Of a stretch of 64,000 bases of DNA, positions 28,401 to 41,289 are shown piece after piece. The notes beneath the pieces are model-generated. The model ran no database searches and was not told the DNA's origin. It was given only the letters and a program-made list of their open reading frames with translations. This DNA is from Chionis minor. Its lineage: Eukaryota > Chordata > Aves > Charadriiformes > Chionididae. The stretch lies in contig VZSF01008499.1 in NCBI GenBank assembly GCA_013398295.1, forward strand, positions 1,976,530 to 2,040,529, read 5' to 3'. The position numbers and the translations under genes were made by a program. Position 1 is the first letter of the stretch. Every line of letters starts with the position of its first letter.

Positions 28401-31400
28401 CTGTACCAACTGCTAAGCGTCGAATGTATTTTGCCTTTTTGCACAGTGTAAAGTTAGGGCTATCTCTGGACCTGTATATGAGGCAACCCTCAGTGAAAAC
28501 AATAGGAAAATGCTAGTGACACCATTTCTAGTCTGGCAATGGGCCTGGCACCACGGGCTGGTCAGAGCTTGTTGATTTTGGCACTAACATGATCAAATTT
28601 GTCATAGGAATATGCCATAAAAGTCCTTGAAAGAGGAGACGATGCTTGCATTTGGCGTGTCAGGGAATGCAAGGCTACTAGTAAGATCCAGCTGAGAGCT
28701 GCTATGGTCACAACAGCTGCTAGTAGTATTATGAATGGCTGCACGTCAGGCAACATTGCAATTAGCAAGCACACCCTAGAGGAAAGGGTGTTTCAGGACT
28801 CCAGGCATGATATGAAAGCTCGTACAAAACTCTTTGCTGTGGGTGGGAGAGAGAAGGCTGTGTCCTACAGAAGCTGCACAGAAGAATTGCAAAGCTGAAT
28901 TTGACAGCAAAGTTGCAGGCCTGAGTGACAAGCCGGCTATTGATGTTGTCCACAGTGACAGAGGAGCTGTCTGTGAGGATTTGAGGCAAAAGATTAAAAT
29001 CTTCATTAAACTTTAGCTGCTGGCAAGAACCCCATGAGATGGTATCAGGCAGAGGCCAGTCAAAACAAACTGGAGGCTGGATGTTTCAAGCCAGTTTAAA
29101 AAATACAGACAATGAGGAACTGTTTGAAACAATGCTGAACTTTCAGATTCTTTTTATAGTTTGTCTTGAATTTTTCCCAGAAGAGCACTGTCTTGGTGTG
29201 AAAAGTGGCATGCAAAAGTGAAAAATTCATACATTTCTGCATTTTAAAAGAGCATTAGAGGGTACTGAATTAATATATATTTGGTACAAACTTCTAATCA
29301 AGAATGACTCTTCTCTATAAGGATTCTATTAAACATATATTATGATTATTAAACATATATTATTATTTTTCTTTGCCTGCTGTTTGATTGCCTCAGACAT
29401 CTAGTGTATTTAAATCATTATGCTCTTTACTGTTTACTCACTGTCATGACTCAAAATCCTTCTATAGCAAGAGCGTGACTTCACCTTAGAAGCCTTTTAA
29501 TTACAGTTTCTGCCAGTATTTTTCTGGTTTTTCCTGGCTTTTCCCAGCTTAACTTTACCTCAGTCCCACATCCCAGCCCTGCAGTGCCAGGGGGTGGGGG
29601 AAAACCACTGTACACAGGGCAGCTGGAGAGGAAGTGGAGATGATGACAGTAAGGCCCAACTGAAAGGCTAGGAGGGAAAACGAAGCTTTGCCTCCTAAAT
29701 TCTTTTGCATTAAAAAAACCTGCATCTCCAATTTGCCTTAAAGGAAGTGCACCTCCAAGTCCACAGGCAGCCACGACTGCCAAACACAGGCTGCTGTACC
29801 CGCTCTTGCCCCGATGCGCACACCCTTGAGCCTTCCCTCGATTCTTCCACAACGAGCCTTGGAAGCCTCCATTTCACTGTCATATCCCAGCAGAAACTTA
29901 CGTATTTTCATGTTCGCCCTCCCTAAACGACTTTCCACAGGAGAAACTTTGACCTTGCCTGAGCTATATTGTACATATGTTATACTGTATACATGCTGTG
30001 CCTGGCCTTGCACCTGTCTTGTGACCACATGGGCTTGCCTGGCGGTCACCATGTTGTTGGCTGAACGTGGTTTCACTGGACCCTACATAAGCAATCCCAT
30101 ACATCATCCGCATCCTTAAAAAGACAATAGTTTCCCAGTTCCTATGTGGCTGGATGTTACACAGATGGTCCTTCTGCATGAAGATTTTGGCTCCGGCATT
30201 GTTTGTCCCACAGCTGAAGGCTCACTGTCCCGCAATGTCTCCTTCATTTACAGTAAATTGTTCCGTGGATTTACGAAATCTTGCATTCGGTGTCTCCTTC
30301 ACTTTCCAGAGCAGCAAGAGGCTCAGAAGCTTTACTGGCCAATTCTGCCAAAGTGAGCAAAAGTTTTCAAGGAGATGCTTTATGGTATTCATTTTCCAGT
30401 GGCTGACTTGACTTGCCATGCTCCATTAAGACAGCCTTGTGTAGTACGCAGACCTCAGAAATGGAAAATTGTGTCTTATGGTAATTTAGACACTACCGTC
30501 CCCCCAAACCAAGATTAATTCCTATAGGATATGTGCTGGCACAGTTCCAAGCAGCTGGGCTTGCACAAAGCAGCCTTTTTTTCTTTATTAGATTCTGGTG
30601 AATTTTTGTCTCTGTCTATAAAAATTGCCTGTATTCTCCTGAAAATAGAAGCAATTGAGCTTTCCCTGACCTCATCTGTAAGAAACACAAAAAAGCTCAT
30701 TTTGTTACAAAACCTAATTAATTTACACTCTCAAAGTTCATCACAAAAACTTTGCTGAAAAGTATTTGGGAAAGCAGAAGAGGCCTCAAAAATGCTATTA
30801 CTTACCATCCATTGTGTGGCTGTCACCCATTCTGATTCCAGGGGAGTACTCTGAAAGTTTTCTATGTGCAACAATTGCACAACAGTATGAAAAAGAGACA
30901 AAGGATATCCTAATATTCTCCAGTTCCATGCTGCAGTACTACTGAAAACAAGTATTTACATGGTTTTCTGGGATGCAAGGCTAGGTTCGCAGTAACATCA
31001 CATTGCTTTTCCAAATGCTGAAACAGAAGGCTGCTGTGTGCCCTAAACAGAGATGTTCATCTTGCATGAGTTTTATTCTACACCTCTGATTACTTTTAGA
31101 AGCAATCCCCCTGTGCTGAGTAGTCAAAAGACATTTAAGGATTTATTTAATTTTCATTTCATTTTTTTTATCCATTTTTTTGTTTTCACTGAGGTCAACT
31201 TGAAAGTGTTTTTAAAGCTAGCTTAGAAAGCCCCAACAGAGAGTTCTGCATGGCTGAATTATAGAAAAATAAACAAAACTAACCTTACTCCTATACTTAT
31301 GTATCTGTCCTTTTGGATTTTTTGTTTTCGGGGTAGAAGTGGGCGGTGTTGTTTGGGGGCTGTGGGTTTTTTCTTTTCTTTTTCAAAGCCCATCTTCAAA

Positions 31401-33934
31401 GTATTTCTCTGGTTTGGATTTTGCCTCTCTCTTTTGAGCAACTCATTTTGAAGTATGTCTATCAAACATTTCATTTTTAAGGACTTCACTAATTTTATCC
31501 TCAAAATTATATGTATTTCAAACCCCTACTAGCTCTCTCTTTATTTGTTGAAAATGTGATCAAATCAGGATTAAGGAACAGAAGAAGAGGCTAAGGAAAC
31601 ATTCTGTCAGAACATAGAAAGAAGTCTATATATGTGATGTATGGGTCCTTTTAATGTACTAAGCATCTTGATTATTGAGCAAAGCAGTTTAAAGAGATAG
31701 GTGATAGCTTTTGAGAAATTATTTGATGCACTCAGAAAAAATAGGCAAGGTTTCAGGCGCAGAACCCTAATTAATCAAAATTCAATAGTACCTCTGTTAC
31801 AATTTTAATGTAGTTATTCTTATCACAGGTCAGTACATCAGGCAAGAGTCACTATTTTACCAGCTGTGAATTAAAGTACATATGAAAATAAATAAAAGTA
31901 TTGCTACCGAAATGATATTTGTAAGAATTAAACATTCAACTGCAGTTACAAATTTGTGCTCTAGCTATCTTCATGGAGACATGCAGGGCACCTGAAGTGG
32001 AATAGAGACCTGAGCGATTGTACATGAACTGAATACCCACAATATAATCAGGTCTTTCTGCTAATATTTTGTATAAACATGCAATTATCTTTTTCACTAC
32101 TTGCATGCCACTTTGGGGCAGAAATAAAATGCCATGGAAAAATAATTGTGTAAAAAGTGAAACTAGACCTCAGACAAACTCTATATGCACACTGAATCCT
32201 AATTTGAATGCTTCCAAGTTAAGGACTGTTTCCAAAACTCAAATAAAAACCATCTGATTACATGTAATTTTTAGAGCGCTCTGGCTTTTCAGTCCATCGC
32301 ATTTCATAAATGTTCTTTTATGTAACTGAAATGTTTTAGATGTATGAGAAATTTTGTACATTTGAAGTTCTGAGCTATATCAAAGCTCCAGGAAACAGGC
32401 CCATTTAAAAGGAGATACTTCTGTGTAGCTGTAGATAAACCATCTGACAGATGAAATGCCTACAACTCTGATGTTGCGACTTGACACCGGTATTGCTAAC
32501 TTCTGAAACACACTTTTGTCTGCTCTCAGAGCTACAATAAAAAATAGTCACTGGAAGAAAGCAGCTGCCCGTAGAGATACAGGAGAAGAAACCAACAGAA
32601 AAGTAGGAGATGAAAGGGAAACGTGTGCTAACAAGAGCCAGTGGAAGCGCACAGGGCTTCGTTACCAACCTTCTGGTCCCTTGGGGGCCTTGCTTCACAA
32701 GCCAACAGCCCCCTGCCTGAGACAACGAGCTGACAAGTGTCACCCGGTCCGAACTTGGTTCTGAATCAGGATGGCCTAATTAAAGACTGAAGCTTCTTAA
32801 AATTAATAACTGCTTCACATGCCTCAGAGAATGAATTGAAATCTTTCATATTTTCACAATTAAATTAAAGCTGTCTACTTGGATTGCAGCTTCAGGAATC
32901 GCAGGTACTCACCTGGACATCCTGTGATGATAGTTTTAAAGCTGATTTGAAGCTGTATTGTCATACACGGGGCTATTGTCATCACCTAATTGACTGGCTT
33001 TCAAAGCTGTTGTCAGATCCAAACTCAGCTGTAACTCATAGAAGTTTAGGAAAGATTTTTCACACAGTAACTTCAGGTTTATGCGGAATTTTCAAATTAG
33101 AGTTTAAAAAAATGTATCACCTTCACAAAGTGGGAAGTCCAACTGTTTCAGAGAGCCATGTTTCACTGAAATACACGTAAAATGGCAAGTAACAAATGTC
33201 TGTTTTAAAAACTGTGTGATTGCATAATTTTGTAACTTTATTTGATGTGACAATTTAGACTATGTCTTCAATGAAAGTGAAATCAGCTACACGAATGAGC
33301 CCAGAAAAAGGTATTATAAAGATGCAGCATGAGAGTCAATGCTCAGTTCCACCCTTTGCTACATTTGGAAATCAGAGCTCTAATACACCATGCTGGGAAG
33401 CACAGATCAGCTTAAGTCTCAAGTGAGCATGTATCATCAGTATCGCAAGCCTGAGCCAATGGTTACCATATTCCCTGGGACTGCTGCCATTAGGTCCTCA
33501 GGGAATGTTCAATCAGATTTTAAATGAAGAATGACCTTTAGATAAAATGGCAGCATATAAACAGTTTAGACATCCTGTTTCAGTTGGAAATACAGTCTGA
33601 GCTGGAATTGTTTTAGGATTTTTTTTTCAGACTTAAATATTCTGCTATACTTGATCCATATTACTTTGCACCTTGAAACTGCAGCATTATGTAAAATATA
33701 GCATGTACAGTTTAGCAGCTTTCAAACTGCTTATGAAACCTGAACAAGTAGAGAGCTTTCCTCAGACAAAAAATCATGATATTACACATTCGAATGATTT
33801 GCCCAAAAGCACTTATGTCCTTCCTCATGATCCACATTAGCAATTTTTAATCTATCATATCCTTCTACACAGCGGGCTGTTAAATTGGTTTAAATGAAAA
33901 GCAACTCTGAACTGTATTTGCAAAATGCATGGAA

Positions 33935-34066
33935 TAATCACAAAATCACACCAAATGTTAGGGGTTGGGAAGGACCTTAGGAGGTCATCTAGTCCAACCC
34001 CCCTGCCAAAACAGGTTCACCTAGACCAGGTTGGACAGGATGGTATCCAGTTGGGTTTTGATAATA
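33935..34066 (-). repeat. CR1 LINE 3' end (young avian type)
   Basis: Read on the plus strand this is the reverse complement of an avian CR1 3' end. It starts with a CACAAAATCACA stretch, followed by GGGTTGGGAAGGACCTTAGG, then AGGTCATCTAGTCCAACCCC and a CAGGTTCACCTAGACCAGGT segment. These blocks are typical of the CR1 copies common in bird genomes. The copy is severely 5'-truncated (about 130 bp), as is usual for CR1, and carries no coding sequence. Boundaries are approximate. Confidence 0.88.
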
Positions 34067-37000
34067 GTCGGATTGTTTGTTAAATGGCAAGTATTTTTAA
34101 CATAATATGAACCACAGGTGAAAACATCATGTATAGATAAGAGTATAAAGTGTTTATTTGCTTATGTTCTTGCAAGACCCTCAGAGAGCATTCACAGGAT
34201 ACCTCTGGAGGTAGATTTTGTATCTGGAGTTAATGGAAAGATGTGTCACACCATGCCCAATCTAGCATTCACTGTTATCTACTGTGTTTCTGAAAAGTTA
34301 TTACTTACTTTAGCAAGTATAGAATATATTATGGGATCATTAAACATCCTGGGTTTATGCTAAAATGCTACTGTAAAGCGTTTTAGCGTAAAACACTAAA
34401 GTTACTGTAAAGAATTCTCTATTAAAAAAACACCAGTATAAGCGAGAATCAGAACCATGTTAGGAACACATAAAGAGCTAATGTAGACAGTTCAAAGTTT
34501 CCATTTTTTATGAAATCAAGCCCAGGGGTGTATTTAAACATTGTTAGTATTTAGGGAGGAGAGGGCTAAATTGCTAGAGAGCCTAAAAACAACCTCACAT
34601 TACCTAATCTTTCATTAGCTATCTTCTTTCCAAATTATATTGCTAGCTCCTCCTTTGCCCATGATTCATGATGAGAGAGATGTGCCACAAAACACAGCAG
34701 ACTGACTGGGCAATCTCCTGACTTAGCCAGCAGCAAATGCTGAAAGCTGGATGTCTACACGCAGGCTGTAGGAAATCACCTATTTCCATTCAGAATTAAC
34801 ACTTGCAAACTTGGCCTAAGTGACCCTTTTCAAAAGGATCCTAATGGATAGAGCACACTTGTGAATTGAAAAGTACCTGGTCTGAAATCCTCCACAGTCA
34901 AATATTTGAATGTAGGTAACCCACGTCTCTACAGGGGAAGGAACCATTGGAGTTGTGAAGGAACCATTACAATAGTTTTCTGAAATGGATATTTCTGAAT
35001 CTCGTCTGTGGAACCCGTTACAACTGGCGCTCAGAAAATTCACTAAGAAAGTTTTCAGGTCAGAGCAGATCTCTGAAATGCAGAGAGGAATCAAGCTCTG
35101 GTCTCTAATATCTTCATCATCCCTTGAAAAAACATGCTAGTTCCACTGGGCTTTAGGCACAACTCAATATGAAGACCAAAGGCTTAGGTTTACGGAAATT
35201 TCTGTAAATGGGAAAAGTTTTTATCCACTGAAAAATATCAAAGTCGAATCCATGTTTCATTACAGTCCAGAATGCTTGAAAGGATCTTGACAATATCTAT
35301 ATGCCAAGTGAGAAATGGGAAACAAAGCTTGGGAATAGGATGTGTAATTGCAGAAACTTCCCTGGAACTGTAGGTTCAGGTTTGAGCCCTACAGGACGCA
35401 ATCTTTGCTTCCATTAATGCCAATAAGGACTTAGTTATGGACTCAAAACACACGTAAGAGTGGGACAAAAGCTAGTGAAACTAACCATACACTGTGTTGC
35501 AACACAGTCCTATTGCAGCTCCAAGACTGGAGGCTACTGGAGCGTCCCCCAGGGATGGAGTCTAGGGAAGAGGAGATTAGAGACGGCTGTGTGAGAAAGT
35601 TTGGCCTCCCTTTATCCAGATCCCAGTGAAAGTCATCCAAAGTGCAGGACTTTTCCAGGCTTTTGTTGTCATATAGTGGCAGGGAGGGTGGTAGCTTATA
35701 AAAACCTTTTGTTAGAGGAAATTCTCTTCATTTTCTTACACGTTCATGCAGTCCTAAAAAAGCAGAATAGCCATGATACTGGGCTCCGCAAGCTGTTTTT
35801 GCAAACTGAATGAATATCAGATCACATTTTCAGATCTACACTTAGGAAGCATTTTTTTCTCTGATGATTTGCAGTCCCTCCTTACCAGGCATATTTACAC
35901 AGTTTTTGGCAGGACTTCTCCCCTACCAAAGAGGAAAAATGATTTATTTTCCCTTGCTAATTACACTATTACCTATATTTAAAATCAGGGAAAGTGAATA
36001 GGCTGAAAATTTGACCCTAAACTATATGTGGGAGGCAGGGTGCCAACAAGTACTGAAACACATTTAAGTTCTGTTTTCTTAGTAGGAAAGGCAGCTGTCA
36101 TGAAAGCTTGAGGATATCTGCACTGGGTGGTAAAGGTGACAGCAGAAAATCAAAGAAATCTTAGCACTAAGGCAACAGTGTAACAAAAAATACATGTCAG
36201 CTCTCCATGGCCATGCAGATTATCACTCAGATAAGACTGTGATAGAGGGTAAGAATTCTTTCCCAGTACGGTGTTGACACTGCATAAACTTTAATCTGTT
36301 GTTCTTTGGCTTTCAGATCTCTTGCTTCAGAACACAAACACTAACAAGTTGACAAGAGCTGTGTTTGCACATTATAGCTACTTGCAAACTAGCATTTCAA
36401 GTTCAAGTTTAAATGTATGAGCACGCAAAGCAAAATGAAGTGGAAAGCTGTGATTTTAATGGGGATTTAATCTCTTTTGTTCTTTGACCTATTGTGGCTC
36501 TCAGAATACATCAACGCTTCTGTCGCATGAGTTACCTTATTGGCTTAGTTCATGCTGATACAGCCAAGCAAGCATTCAAGTGCGACCAGAAGTGCAGGTT
36601 TTGATAGCATTGTGCACTCTTTCTAGCAGCAAGTACTATAAGCACTACCCAATGGGGTACAGATCCCGTGAATGATCCCAGGCCCCAGCTGCAATCCCAA
36701 GAGCAGTGACTCCTGCAGCTGGATAGAAAGAGCCTCATACCTCAGTTGGAAAGCAACTTTGGAAAGCAGCTGCTCGGGTAGCTGGCAGTGCACTGAGTCT
36801 GGGGGAAGTGCCAAGTCTGCCGAGCATCTTCTCTGCAGAAGACCAGAAAAAGGCAGAATAGCACTTGAGCAGAATGATAACATCTCATAACATAACTTTT
36901 TCACGTCTGATTATTCAAAAAACAGCATGCTGCATTTTTAGTGTCTATAACAGGCATTTTTATTTCCCCTTCCCTTTTATGTTACAAAGCCTGCTTAGCT

Positions 37001-38859
37001 AACAGCCCAGGAATGGAAGTCTCTGAGCTAAAAGTGCAACAGGAACTGAATGACTACAAAGGGAACCCAGAGCAGAAGGAAAGAGCTAGCTGAGGGCCTC
37101 CACAACAGCGATCAGTCAAGATGGGGCCATCAGTAATTTGTGGATTACCTGTGTGATAACAGGCCTCCTATTCTCTCACACCAGACTCTTAAGGATTCTG
37201 GGATTTCTCATCACAATCTATCTCAAAAATTCAGTTAGATACACTCTAATAACAATACATACAAAATAAATTAGGAGATTCTCTCCAGGTATTTATGTAT
37301 CCAAAATGCAACTGCAATCCTGAATAGCAGCAGTGGTATCTGCTGTAACAGGAATATTGTATGGAAGAAGAAGATCTGACAGGAAAAAAAAGATGTTCCT
37401 TTTGTATTTGAAATCTGAGAGGTGATTGGTTCTGGTGCTTCAACATCAGAAAAGATGACCAAGAGAAAAACAAACGGGTATTTATCAGCTGAAAAAGAAA
37501 CTTGCATCTTGTAAGGATCAGATGCAAAATAAAAGCTGCAGGGGTACTGTTGGGAGTTTTTCATTTAAATGGCTCAGCTCCAGAGGGCGGAAAGGTTAAA
37601 CCTATTATATGTCAAGAATCAGCAAGATCTTGGAGTATCCCGGGTATTAAAACTTAGAGAGCTGTGTCGGTTCAGTAACATTCCTGTTACCGGCCGGTGA
37701 CAGCTGTGATGGTAGAATTGTCCATGTGATCGTGAAAAGAGGCAGCAGAATGAGTGGAAGGGAGTTTTGGGAGAGATGTTTCAGCCATGTGAGCCTCAGC
37801 ATCCCTACCTAAGATAAAATTCCTCAGATGCTTTCCTCGCACAGTGAGATTTTTAAAGCTGGATTTTGTCATATTTAACAGGACAAACCCTTTTATCTTC
37901 CTTCAGCACGATGCTTTTATAAGGTAGCTCTAGCTTCTGTTCGGGTATCACCAGTTCCCCCTGTTTACTGCAACTACGCCACAGCCGCTTTCAGAGCGTG
38001 CTTCAGTCATTTCTCATTTAAACTTCTTGACAGTTGTGGGGTTTTTTTTTCTTTTTCAGGAGACCTGAGGTAGGAAAAAATTAGATGACCAGAAAAGACC
38101 CTGTCTTAGGTGTGTGATATCTGAAAATTAAGATGTACGACCTGCTGTTGTTTCAGAATTCCCAGAACAGAGCAGCTCGCTGGACTGCCAGCTTTTACCA
38201 TCTGTCAGACACAGTTCTCACACTTCATAAGGCTGGCTTTCACACTGGTGCTGTTTTCCTTAACAGTTAATAAATTCCATCCAAATCTCAAAGTGTTTCG
38301 CATAGCTAGCTGAAGAATACCTCCGATAAGGCATGCTTATGCAGCTTAACAGACCTCCACGGAATGCCATGCCAGCTTTTCCATTGAAGGAAGTACAGAT
38401 AATGTTCCTGAATAGTGAATGCTGAAACCAAATGATTAAATAAGAAGTAAATGTACTGCAGAAGGCTAAAAAGGAAATAACTACTGGAACTGAACTAACT
38501 TTTAGAGAAAGTCATCAATTAAATGATGTCATTGGTATATCCAGTACCAAATACAGATAGAACAATGCATCACAGTGGGGCAAAAAATGCTTCTGTATTT
38601 TGTGTGCATTTCTTCTTTTCCGCAAGGAGAAAATCCATGGAACTGCTTTTGGACAACCATCCTCAGGCATTAGAAGGCTGTCATCTGCTTGCTTCCTTTT
38701 CTTTCACTGAAGACAAAGCAAACTCACAATACCCAAGTACCTCCATCCTTGCAAATAAAGATAATTTTATATATTCTTATAAACAGGGAAAAGGCCTGAA
38801 CAGCTTACAAGATTGCAGCTGGTTGAATAGCCTTTGAATACAAGAATACATGAAATTCC
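34067..38859. other. intergenic sequence, no gene seen
   Basis: This is non-coding sequence between two CR1 copies. Open frames of up to about 104 codons occur (for example plus strand 38523-38837 and minus strand 37271-37564). They show no domain, no consistent codon bias and no splice context that I trust. A slightly GC-richer patch lies near 36640-36860. Confidence 0.55.
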
Positions 38860-39850
38860 CTTTTGGGTCATACCAGTGACTAGCCCAGAAGTACATTTTA
38901 GACTGTGGCAACGTGAGGTGAGCCCATGAGCCTGGGTCAACATCTATGGCCCCTTTCCCCTGTATTCCTCAGCATCCAGAATTGTTGTATTAGGAACGTT
39001 AGAGGATGAAAGCTTGCCTAGTTTCCATAAAGTCCATCTATAAGCTTGCTGTCTAATTTGAATGTCTTAACACCCTTTGAACCTTCTGATACTATCGGTT
39101 TTCACAGTTCCTCATGGCAGCAAGTTCCAGAAGCTCAATATCTGTTGTGTGAAGAACTTTCTTTTATCTGCTTAAAAGAGATACTTGTTTCACTGGATGC
39201 TCCACACTTCTAGTATTGCAGGATTTGCCGAATTACACTTTCTGCATTCACCTCATCCATCATCTTCATGATTTTGTAAACCTAAATTACCAGCTCCTCC
39301 AGCTTTCTCATCTTCAGAGCGAAGAAATCTCTCCTTACAAGACAGCTGTTTCAGCATCTTGATCACTTCAGTTGCTCTTCTATCTACTGACTCTAACTTC
39401 AGCTCATTCTTCTTGAGATGCAGAGATGAGGCTGCACACGCAGTCCAAGATTTAAAACCTCTCCAAGGTTTTAAACAGCAACAAAGTAAAGCCTTTGTTA
39501 ATCCATAGTGAAGCTCATCTGCCAGGTTTGACCTGCTCACAGGTCTTCTAGAGGTTCTTCTAGAGTCCTTCACTATTAGTCTGTTATATGAATGTGCAAA
39601 AAACCTTAGCATCATTTGCATCCTTGCAAATGCCACCGTTCACTGCCTTCGCTATGTCAGTGATGAAGATGATAAAATCAGTCCCAGCACTGATCATTTG
39701 TGATTTGACTCTTCCATCCTGAGAAGCCCTACCTTTTGCTTGCCATCTTTTAATCAGATTTCAATCTGCAAATAAAGCTTTTTTCACATACCATGGAAAA
39801 TTCTTTTTAATAATATCATTTTGAAATGCAGCTCATATATTTCATGACAC
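38860..39850 (-). repeat. ancient CR1-type LINE relic (turtle/crocodilian-like family)
   Basis: About 1 kb of a decayed CR1-clade retrotransposon lies on the minus strand. Translating the reverse complement gives fragments of the C-terminal end of the reverse-transcriptase ORF: VYKIMKMMDEVNAE (about 39241-39284) and DKRKFFTQQILSFWNLLP (about 39100-39175). These match the family pattern VYKIM...V and DKRKYFFTQRVVNLWNSLP. The 3' end near 38865-38900 has the GGTCATACCAGTGACTAGCC block. Farther in, plus-strand blocks such as TTGCTCTTCTATCTACTGACTCTA and the CATTTGCATCCTTGCAAATGCCACC stretch also follow the family order. Frameshifts and stops show it is dead. Edges are approximate, and the upstream limit near 39850 is the least certain. 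Confidence 0.75.
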
Positions 39851-41220
39851 ATAAAGATGATAGCGCTGCACTGCTTATTTTATTTTTTATTTCACACACT
39901 TGTATTTGGCTAGCTGAGGGCTTCCCACAGAAATACAGGTGGAACAGGCTGAGAGTCTTCAAAGAAAACTTGTAGATTCTGCTTGGATCCACAGTTATTT
40001 GCTTACAGAACTTGCATGCCAAGTTCTACAGCCGTGCTATACCTCAGGCAACTCTCTCTTTATTTGTTTGTCACTCTCCTAAGGTCTCCTTTTGACCTCA
40101 GGGTTCAGTTCTCCAGTCTCTGAGAATATAGATCAACCTAAACGACTTAAAGAGTTTTATCTGGAATTCAGTGTAATTCCAGTGAATTTACACAAATGTA
40201 TCTGAGATAATTTGGCCCGAGGTATGCAGTAATGAGAAAAAATAAACAAAGGTTTTTAATAAAACAAATCAAATTACTTTGTGTGGGAAAGAGAATGTTT
40301 AAAAATGTTTTAACATCTCTGTGTTTCCCATTAGTCTCTCTTAGATCATGGAAAAGAAGTAAACTTCAGAGACCAAAAGTTCTTAGGCTACTTTAACTCT
40401 GTGTGAGTCTGTATTCCACGCAGAGTTCAGCGACTCTCTCCTATTCCTTTATTTGCTCATGGTCTATTACAAAGTTAACCAGTCATTGATCAATACTTCT
40501 GCTCTGGCATCATAAACGGTCATGGCCTTTTCTGCTCAATGTTTGTGTAAGTAGGCATTGCCAGAATGGTTAAAGAATGCTGTAAATACTCACGCTGCAG
40601 CAACCAGAAGCTCCGCAGCTACAATGAATTAGCTCAGTAAGAATGAGTTACAAGTCTCGTGAGGAAACAGCTAGAAAATATTTCCACAGGACAAGCTTAC
40701 ATTAATATGTATTATGGGTTTGTTACTGCAACTCAGAGATCTGAACTTAAAATCTGATGAAGATATTATTTTATTTTATATGTTCTTGGACATTATATGA
40801 CAATAGCAGCAGACAGCCAAACAATTCATTACTTGTGATAACACTTTTACTAATAAAAGGACAAATAAATTGACTTTTAACATGCACAAATTCCAAAAGA
40901 AAATGGAAATTAAATATCTAATATAAAATTCAGTTAAAACATCTGAGTTGATATCACTGGCAGTTTAGCTCCGATACAAACATATTGCTCTACAATTATA
41001 AGTAGAAAACATTTAAGATTATATAAGTGTGTTGGCAAGGGGAGAGTTAATCCTCTGAGAACAAAAGTTTCATCCATAATAATGTTTTGTTTAAACTTCA
41101 ACTTGTGTATACCCAAAATTGGACTTACACTCACAAATACAATTGTACATGTAAACAGCAATTTGTATAAACAATTCACTTTATTAGCCAAAGTGACCAT
41201 TTTGTAGAAACAAGCCAAGG

Positions 41221-41289
<69 letters not shown>

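Larger units (their letters stand above)
1..33934. other. gene-poor intergenic flank
   Basis: This AT-rich stretch shows no protein-coding gene that I can support. The open frames in it are short, often lie in several frames of the same place, and show no recognisable domain. It contains scattered A/T runs, one very long poly-C tract (3636-3680) and small islands of higher GC near 22850-23080 and 29550-30120. By synteny with the human locus (known order GRIA2 then GASK1B), it would be the desert downstream of GASK1B, which may hold enhancers or non-coding RNAs that cannot be read from sequence alone. Confidence 0.6.

Noticed and set aside
39253..39636. 127-codon minus-strand frame
   Set aside because: It lies inside the decayed CR1 relic and does not follow the frame of the reverse-transcriptase fragments, so it is accidental.
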